Assembly: GCA_002360555.1 (NCBI GenBank)
Contig: DEQS01000068.1
Coordinates: 31,725 to 43,342 of the forward strand
Source: Chloracidobacterium sp. UBA3360
GTDB taxonomy: Bacteria; Acidobacteriota; Blastocatellia; Pyrinomonadales; Pyrinomonadaceae
DNA length: 11,618 nt
Direction: 5' to 3'
In this document: piece by piece, positions 7,072-11,618 of the stretch
Layout of the letters: each line of letters begins with the position of its first letter
Position numbering within the stretch: position 1 is the stretch's first letter
The notes under the pieces: model-generated
What the model was told of the DNA's origin: nothing
Seen by the model: only the letters and a program-made list of their open reading frames with translations
The model's database searches: none
Program-made: the position numbers and the translations under genes

Positions 7072-7072
7072 C

Positions 7073-8110
7073 CTAATTTTCTTCATAAACCAGCTTGCCC
7101 GCCGATTTTACAACGCGCCCGCCACCCGGCAGTTCGGCGGCCCTACCGCTCTTGGTGCTCAATATCAAACGACTGACCGCTTCTATATGTTTCAGTTGTA
7201 ATGCCCGCGTAGTTCCACGATGCCGCTTTAGCCACGCGCGTATCAGCGAATTAAGCTCCGCAACCGGCAGATCTTTTACCTCGCTCAATATCAATTCGTC
7301 CGGCGGCGGCAATTGGTTGCTGTTTTTTGAATTTTCCAAAGACGCCTGCATCAATGCGGCGGTACTCGCGAGCGTCTCAATAATGTTCGGGTTCATGTCC
7401 GCCAGCATAGGCAGCACAACCTTACGGATCTGCACGCGCTTGTATGCCAGATCGTCATTCATCGAATCCCGCCGATAAACGATATTCATCGCATGACAAA
7501 ACGCCTCGGTGTCGTCGCGTTTTGCCCAGGTCAGGAGCGGTCTTAAGAGAAAAGGAAAAGAGGAGAAAAGGGGAAAAGGAGACGCGGCATCCGACGTTTT
7601 TCTCACCTCTTCACCTCTTCTCCTCTTCTCCTCTTCTAAAACCCTAACAACACTCATGGCCGCAAGCCCCTCAACCCCGCTGCCGCGAATAAGATTTAAC
7701 AGAAAAGTCTCGGCTTGGTCATTGATCGTGTGTCCGGTCAGAACGGCAAAGGCATCAAGATTATTTGCAGTTTCGGTGAGAAATGCGTATCGTGCGTCGC
7801 GGGCGTTTTGTTCGAGATTGCCCTTGGTCGCGACTTTGCCGTGTTTTAGAGCCAATTCGATGCCGAGTTTTGTTGTAAGTTCGCGGACAAACTCAGCATC
7901 CCCATCGCTTTCGGCACCTCGCAAACCGTGATCAAAATGCGCAGCGACAATGCGGTGCCCGAGCTTTTTTCGCTGCGTCAGGTCATGGATCGCAAGCAGC
8001 AAACTAACCGAATCCGCCCCGCCCGAAACCGCCACTACAACAGTCCCGCCCTCAAACGGCAGATCAAACCGCCGCCATTCGGTAATTAAATTTCGGACAA
8101 ACGAGTGCAT
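7073..8110 (-). CDS. tilS: tRNA(Ile)-lysidine synthetase with an internal low-complexity insert
   Basis: TilS uses ATP and lysine to convert C34 of the CAU-anticodon tRNA(Ile) to lysidine, so that the tRNA reads AUA and is charged with isoleucine. It is essential in most bacteria. The 345-residue protein has the N-type ATP pyrophosphatase P-loop SGGADS (29-34), AAHFDHGLRG (56-65), the segment NLEQNARDARYAFL (98-111), and GHTINDQAETFLLNLIRGSGVEGLAAM (126-152). RPLL (190-193) then resumes the known pattern, followed by YRRDSMND and the R-x-R-K-x2-LP-x-L region. E. coli and B. subtilis TilS have roughly 13 residues between the Gly-Leu-Ser-Ala-Met-like segment and Arg-Pro-Leu/Phe-Leu; here there are 37. 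The surplus (about 158-188) is Glu/Arg-rich then Ser/Phe/Pro-rich and coincides with a 90-base inverted repeat. The ATG at 8110 has no clear ribosome binding site. Confidence 0.93.
   Translation of the reverse strand: MHSFVRNLITEWRRFDLPFEGGTVVVAVSGGADSVSLLLAIHDLTQRKKLGHRIVAAHFDHGLRGAESDGDAEFVRELTTKLGIELALKHGKVATKGNLEQNARDARYAFLTETANNLDAFAVLTGHTINDQAETFLLNLIRGSGVEGLAAMSVVRVLEEEKRRRGEEVRKTSDAASPFPLFSSFPFLLRPLLTWAKRDDTEAFCHAMNIVYRRDSMNDDLAYKRVQIRKVVLPMLADMNPNIIETLASTAALMQASLENSKNSNQLPPPDELILSEVKDLPVAELNSLIRAWLKRHRGTTRALQLKHIEAVSRLILSTKSGRAAELPGGGRVVKSAGKLVYEEN
7548..7637. repeat. palindromic octamer repeat inserted in frame within tilS
   Basis: Bases 7548-7579 comprise four octamers of the type AGAAAAGG. 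They pair with 7606-7637, whose reverse complement is AGAAGAGG three times and then TGAAGAGG, at 27 of 32 positions across a 26-base centre. The whole is 90 bases, exactly 30 codons, and lies inside the tilS reading frame without stops. It encodes the segment that canonical TilS lacks, which points to insertion and not to divergence. Confidence 0.75.
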
Positions 8111-8121
8111 AAGACAAGGAA

Positions 8122-8221
8122 AGCCACAAAAAGCACAAACGGCACAAAAGTAAGAGCAGGCAATGCGGCCCTATTATGAATTACCTCATATTATTTTGTG
8201 CTTTTTGTGCCTCTTGTGGCT
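8122..8221. repeat. imperfect inverted repeat of GCACAAAAA units
   Basis: The left arm at 8122-8149 matches the reverse complement of the right arm at 8194-8221 at 24 of 28 positions, with a 44-base centre. Each arm holds about three nine-base units: AGCCACAAA, AAGCACAAA and GGCACAAAA variants on the left. It fills nearly the whole gap between the thioesterase and tilS. The right edge overlaps the thioesterase stop codon (8222-8220), and the left edge is 11 bases from the tilS ATG. Confidence 0.8.
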
Positions 8222-8645
8222 AGTCAGTCGGTTGGTAAGCGACGCGTTTTTGGATCAGCAGCGTGATCCGCGATGTGCAGACGAGCTTGCCGCGGTCGTT
8301 GGTGATATCAATTTTCCAGACGCTCATTGTGCGTCCAGTGTGCAGCGGCTTGGCCTCGACGGTGATAATGCCTTTGCTGACGGCACGCAGATGATTGGCG
8401 TTGATCTCGATTCCGACGGGCGTTACCTTGTCGAGATCCGACCCGGCGACGACACCGATCGATGCGGCCGTTTCAGCCAAATAAACCGAAACGCCGCCAT
8501 TCATAATGCCGGTGTACTGATGAACCTTCGACGTAACCGGCATCGTCAAAACAACGCGCTCGGGCTCAGCTACCTCGATCTTAACGCCGAGAAATTGGAG
8601 CAGCTCATTGTTCGCGACCGATTCTAATAGGGCAGTTTGATCCAT
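8220..8645 (-). CDS. PaaI/YdiI-like hotdog-fold thioesterase
   Basis: This 141-residue single hotdog-fold protein is of the PaaI/YdiI/4-hydroxybenzoyl-CoA thioesterase type, which hydrolyses acyl- or aryl-CoA. The core motif is HQYTGIMNGGVSVYLAETAAS (42-62), followed by VGIEINANHLRAV (77-89), TVEAKPLHTGRTMSVWKIDI (95-114) and a final CTSRITLLI strand. The Glu that acts as catalytic base or nucleophile in the YdiI group is present (Glu58), as is the Gly-Gly before the helix. The usual His of HGG is replaced by Asn49. Its ATG shares one base with the argH stop (TAATG), so translation is probably coupled to argH. The stop lies at the edge of an inverted repeat, so the original C-terminus may have been altered. 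The substrate cannot be told. Confidence 0.87.
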   Translation of the reverse strand: MDQTALLESVANNELLQFLGVKIEVAEPERVVLTMPVTSKVHQYTGIMNGGVSVYLAETAASIGVVAGSDLDKVTPVGIEINANHLRAVSKGIITVEAKPLHTGRTMSVWKIDITNDRGKLVCTSRITLLIQKRVAYQPTD

Positions 8646-10033
8646 TATTTTTTGAGATATTCCTTAGCCGCCGTCAGAGCATTAGCAACGCGTTCGGGCG
8701 ACGTCCCGCCGACCGTATTTTTTGCGGCAAGGGTCGATTCGATACTTAATGCCGTAAATACATCTTCATCGATCTCCGGCAAAAACTCACGAAGAGCCTC
8801 GATCGTTAGCTCGTCCAATTCCTTACCCTGCTCGATCGCAAACAACACGATCCGTCCGACCGTCTCATGCGCCGTGCGGAACGGCACGCCTTTTTTGACC
8901 AAATAGTCCGCAAGCTCCGTCGCGTTTAGATAACCGTTGTTCGCCGCTGCAAGCGTCTTTTCCTCATTAACCGTCGCGTTTTCCAAAACGATGGTTGCCG
9001 CTCGCAAGGATATTTGGACAGTATCGACCGTATCAAAGACCGCTTGTTTGTCCTCCTGCATATCCTTGTTATAAGCAAGCGGCAGCCCTTTTAGCATCGC
9101 AAGCAGCGATATATTGTGGCCAAAAACACGTCCGGCTTTGCCGCGAAGCAGCTCAAGAGCGTCCGGGTTTTTCTTTTGCGGCATCAGGCTCGAACCCGAC
9201 GACACCGCATCGCTCAGCGTCACAAAACCAAACTCGGTCGAACAATACAGGATCAGATCCTCAGCCAGCCGCGACAGATGAACCATTATCAGCGAACAGG
9301 CCGACGTGAACTCGACCGCAAAATCCCGATCCGACACGGCGTCGAGACTATTTGCCGAGATGCCGTCAAAGCCCAACTCAGCGGCGACCGCGTCACGTTC
9401 TATCGCAAACCCCGTTCCCGCAAGAGCTCCTGACCCAAGGGGCATGACATTGATCCGCTTTCGTGTGTCCGCCAGCCTTTCCCGGTCACGCCGCAGCATC
9501 TCAAAATAAGCGAGACACCAGTGTGCAAACATCACCGGCTGGGCACGTTGGAGATGTGTGTATCCGGGCAAAACGGCATCTTTATACCTCCCGGCGAGTT
9601 CAACAATTGCCGATTGCAGATCGCGAATAAACGCCGATATAGTGTCCGTCTCTTCCCGCAACCACAACCGAAATGCCGTCGCTACCTGATCGTTACGGCT
9701 GCGGCCGGTGTGGACCTTGCGGCCCGCGTCACCGATGGCCGCGATCAGTTTCCCTTCGATAAATGAGTGAACATCCTCAGCATCCGAGCCGTCAAAATAC
9801 CCGGCATCCGCAGACGCCGCATCAAGCAACGCACTCAAACCCGCCGTGATCTCAGCCACCTCAGATGCCGTCAAAACACCCGCTGCGGCGAGTCCGTTCG
9901 CATGAGCGATGCTCGCACGCACGTCTGCCGCGAACAATCGCCGGTCGAATTTGAACGAATCGTTGAACTCGGCAAATGTCTCATGCGGCTTTTCCGAAAA
10001 CCGCCCACCCCAAAGTTGGCCTGATTTGGTCAT
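8645..10033 (-). CDS. argH: argininosuccinate lyase
   Basis: This enzyme cleaves argininosuccinate to arginine and fumarate, the last step of arginine synthesis. It is a cytoplasmic homotetramer of the fumarase/aspartase superfamily. At 462 residues it is full length. LWGGRFSEKP opens the protein (7-16), followed by VHTGRSRNDQVAT (107-119), YTHLQRAQP with the catalytic His160 (158-166), and the flexible signature loop GSSLMPQKKNPD (280-291) carrying the catalytic Ser. The ATG at 10033 is preceded by GAGGA at 5-base spacing. It is divergent from argG across 32 bases and leads into the thioesterase by a 1-base stop/start overlap. argH and argG act in sequence, so joint control from the shared spacer is expected. 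Confidence 0.97.
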   Translation of the reverse strand: MTKSGQLWGGRFSEKPHETFAEFNDSFKFDRRLFAADVRASIAHANGLAAAGVLTASEVAEITAGLSALLDAASADAGYFDGSDAEDVHSFIEGKLIAAIGDAGRKVHTGRSRNDQVATAFRLWLREETDTISAFIRDLQSAIVELAGRYKDAVLPGYTHLQRAQPVMFAHWCLAYFEMLRRDRERLADTRKRINVMPLGSGALAGTGFAIERDAVAAELGFDGISANSLDAVSDRDFAVEFTSACSLIMVHLSRLAEDLILYCSTEFGFVTLSDAVSSGSSLMPQKKNPDALELLRGKAGRVFGHNISLLAMLKGLPLAYNKDMQEDKQAVFDTVDTVQISLRAATIVLENATVNEEKTLAAANNGYLNATELADYLVKKGVPFRTAHETVGRIVLFAIEQGKELDELTIEALREFLPEIDEDVFTALSIESTLAAKNTVGGTSPERVANALTAAKEYLKK

Positions 10034-10074
10034 TTATATCCTCGCGCGAGTATAATTGTATACCAATGACCAAA
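10025..10074. promoter_or_regulatory. argH/argG divergent control region with nested palindromes
   Basis: The two start codons are separated by 32 bases. The plus strand shows TATAAT at 10051-10056 facing argG, and the minus strand shows TATACT at 10054-10049 facing argH, so the two -10 boxes overlap. The perfect palindrome CTCGCGCGAG (10041-10050) adjoins the dyad GTATA-ATTG-TATAC (10050-10063). An outer perfect 10-base inverted repeat, TTTGGTCATT (10025-10034) and AATGACCAAA (10065-10074), includes both start codons. -35 matches are weak on both sides. The minus strand has GAGGA (10043-10039) before argH, while argG has no ribosome binding site. The dyads do not match the E. coli ArgR box. 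A shared operator is inference. Confidence 0.55.
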
Positions 10075-11265
10075 AAGATAAACAAAGTAGTCCTCGCCTA
10101 TTCCGGCGGGCTCGACACATCGGCGATGCTGCTGTGGCTCAAAGAAACGTACGGCTGCGAAGTCGTCTGTTATTGCGCCGATGTCGGCCAGGGCGAGGAG
10201 ATGGACGGCCTCGAAGAAAAAGCTCTCGCGACCGGTGCGTCAAAACTCTACGTTGAGGACCTGCGCGAAGAGTTTGTAAAAGATTTTGTCTGGATGGCCG
10301 TCAAGGCAAACGCTTTGTACGAAGGCGTTTATCTGCTTGGTACATCGCTCGCACGTCCCGTTATCGCCAAACGCCAGATCGAGATCGCACAGCTTGAAGG
10401 TGCGGATGCCGTTGCCCACGGTGCGACCGGCAAGGGCAACGATCAGGTACGCTTTGAGCTGACATATTACGCGCTGCAGCCGGACATCAAGGTCGTCGCA
10501 CCTTGGCGCGAGTGGGAATTTAAGGGCCGTGCCGATCTGATCGCATACTGCACGCAGCACGGCATTCCCGTCACCGCGACGACCGCGAAACCATATTCGA
10601 TGGACCGCAACCTGATGCACATCAGCTACGAAGGCGGCATTTTAGAAGACCCTTGGGCCGCTCCACCCGACGATATTTTTCTGCTTTCAAAATCGCTCGA
10701 AACGGCATCCGACACCGCCGAAGAGATCACCATCACCTTTGAAAAAGGCGAGCCAATCGCCATCAATGGCATCACGCACGGTGCGGTCGATCTGCTCACG
10801 CACCTAAATTATCTCGGCGGCGAGCACGGCATCGGCCGCGTCGATCTGGTCGAAAACCGTTTTGTCGGCATGAAATCACGCGGCGTGTACGAGACGCCGG
10901 GCGTCACCATCCTGCAAACCGCTCACCGCGCGCTCGAATCGATCACGATGGACCGCGAGGTCACACGCCTCCGCGACAGTCTCGGCACAAAATTCGCCGA
11001 GTCGGTCTATTACGGATTCTGGTTCGCACCCGAATTCGAGATCCTAAAATCGATGGTCGATCAGACCCAAGAGGTCGTCAACGGCGATGTCCGCGTAAAA
11101 CTCTACAAGGGCAACGTCACCGTCACCGGCCGCCGCTCGCCAAACTCACTCTACCGCGAGCGCGTCGTCACATTCGAAGACGACGCCGGAGCCTACGACC
11201 AACACGACGCCGAAGGGTTTATCAAACTGCAAGCATTGAGGCTAAGACTCAGAAACATGGAATAG
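10066..11265 (+). CDS. argG: argininosuccinate synthase
   Basis: This enzyme joins citrulline and aspartate using ATP to give argininosuccinate, the penultimate step of arginine synthesis. It is a cytoplasmic homotetramer. At 399 residues it has the family length. The pyrophosphatase P-loop AYSGGLDTS is at 11-19. Other family segments are GTSLARPVIAKRQIEIA, AHGATGKGNDQVRFEL, AKPYSMDRNLMHISYEGGILEDP and the C-terminal KLYKGNVTVTGRRSPNSLY. The ATG at 10066 was preferred over an in-frame ATG at 9976, which would overlap argH by 58 bases and add 30 residues not found in the family. No Shine-Dalgarno sequence is visible. A -10 box ending 9 bases before the ATG suggests a leaderless transcript. A secreted-protein gene follows 8 bases after the stop. 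Confidence 0.97.
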   Translation: MTKKINKVVLAYSGGLDTSAMLLWLKETYGCEVVCYCADVGQGEEMDGLEEKALATGASKLYVEDLREEFVKDFVWMAVKANALYEGVYLLGTSLARPVIAKRQIEIAQLEGADAVAHGATGKGNDQVRFELTYYALQPDIKVVAPWREWEFKGRADLIAYCTQHGIPVTATTAKPYSMDRNLMHISYEGGILEDPWAAPPDDIFLLSKSLETASDTAEEITITFEKGEPIAINGITHGAVDLLTHLNYLGGEHGIGRVDLVENRFVGMKSRGVYETPGVTILQTAHRALESITMDREVTRLRDSLGTKFAESVYYGFWFAPEFEILKSMVDQTQEVVNGDVRVKLYKGNVTVTGRRSPNSLYRERVVTFEDDAGAYDQHDAEGFIKLQALRLRLRNME

Positions 11266-11273
11266 GCGTCCTA

Positions 11274-11618
11274 ATGACACATACGAAATCAACGTTATTA
11301 ACTTTAGGTTTAATGTGCGTTACCGTCGTAACAGTCGGAGCACAGATTGGAAAAGACGCGTGTCCTAAGATTGTCGTGGAAGCCCCAGAGGTAATCTTCG
11401 CAAATGGCAGTGCTTTCAACGTTTCTGCAAAGATCGAGGGAGATCAATCCACCACGAACTTCGATTGGACTGTTATACGGGACAGCGGTACTACGACGAT
11501 AATTTCGAAACAGTGGATCAAACTGGAAACTGGTCGACCCAAAGATACTGAACTAATAATTGCAATTGCGCAGCCGTCAGACCCTTCTTGTAAAGGATTT
11601 GGAATATCCAAAACTCTT
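11274..11618 (+). CDS. secreted protein with probable beta-sandwich domain (3' end outside window)
   Basis: The frame opens at the ATG at 11274 and stays open to the window end (115 residues visible). The N-terminus is a signal peptide: KSTLLTLGLMCVTVVTVG, with probable cleavage after V-G-A at residue 23. The mature part starts QIGKDACPKIVVEAPE and continues with short alternating hydrophobic strands (NVSAKIEG, NFDWTVIRD, TELIIAIAQ), as in Ig- or PKD-like domains. Cys30 and Cys106 could form a disulfide. I recall similar openings, with Cys-Pro then a strand and a Gly/Pro turn, in secreted proteins of Blastocatellia, but I cannot name a family. The DNA is visibly richer in A/T than argG, with TTA leucine codons where argG uses CTC/CTG. 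It starts 8 bases after argG with no clear ribosome binding site, so it is either co-transcribed or recently placed there. Confidence 0.75.
   Translation, partial: MTHTKSTLLTLGLMCVTVVTVGAQIGKDACPKIVVEAPEVIFANGSAFNVSAKIEGDQSTTNFDWTVIRDSGTTTIISKQWIKLETGRPKDTELIIAIAQPSDPSCKGFGISKTL

Noticed and set aside
9976..10065. Longer argG from an in-frame ATG at 9976
   Set aside because: It would run into argH by 58 bases and add 30 residues absent from the family. The protein pattern begins at MTKKINKVVLAYSGGLDTS.
10240..10620. 126-residue frame antisense to argG
   Set aside because: Shadow of argG with no supporting signals.
1..11618. CRISPR array, prophage, insertion sequence or defence system
   Set aside because: No spaced direct repeats of 25-40 bases, and no transposase, integrase or nuclease-like frames; the coding content is housekeeping.
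1..11618. tRNA or rRNA genes
   Set aside because: No cloverleaf-like segment or TTCGAATC-type T-arm context was seen in the short gaps, which are too small or filled by repeats.

Overview
The window looks like ordinary chromosomal DNA from a Gram-negative bacterium. My best guess is an Acidobacteriota member near the Blastocatellia/Pyrinomonadaceae. That guess rests on the gene mix (a type IV pilus ATPase beside a zinc-ribbon protein, an LptE-type gene, and a secreted protein with one N-terminal and one late cysteine), on moderately GC-rich coding DNA, and on dispersed intergenic repeats. No rRNA or other marker gene is present, so the placement is inference.

Layout. The plus strand at the left edge carries the 3' part of a PilT/PilU-family pilus ATPase (1-939) and a zinc-ribbon/receiver-like protein (973-1704). 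A minus-strand block then runs from 10033 down to 1711. In transcription order it holds argH, a hotdog thioesterase, tilS, ftsH, folP, an unrecognised single-span membrane protein, an lptE-like gene and holA. On the right edge the plus strand carries argG (10066-11265), divergent from argH across only 32 bases, and the start of a secreted protein (11274 to the window end). No gene-free stretch is longer than about 150 bases.

How the genes relate. argG and argH encode the last two steps of arginine synthesis and share one compact divergent control region. tilS, ftsH and folP form a neighbourhood known from many bacteria, though the hpt gene often found between tilS and ftsH is absent. lptE followed by holA is also a familiar pairing. 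Start/stop overlaps or 1-base gaps link argH to the thioesterase, folP to the membrane protein, and the membrane protein to lptE. ftsH has a TTG start with a strong ribosome binding site and a good sigma70-like promoter in the 145-base gap before it. A terminator-like hairpin follows it.

The most notable signal is non-coding. Several gaps in the minus-strand block hold repeats of one design but unrelated sequence. Short tandem units (7, 8, about 9 or 10 bases) are arranged as imperfect inverted repeats. They lie between lptE and holA, between ftsH and folP, and between the thioesterase and tilS. One 90-base copy, exactly 30 codons, lies in frame inside tilS and appears to add a low-complexity insert to the protein. 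The second most interesting region is the argH/argG divergent spacer, with nested palindromes and overlapping -10 boxes.
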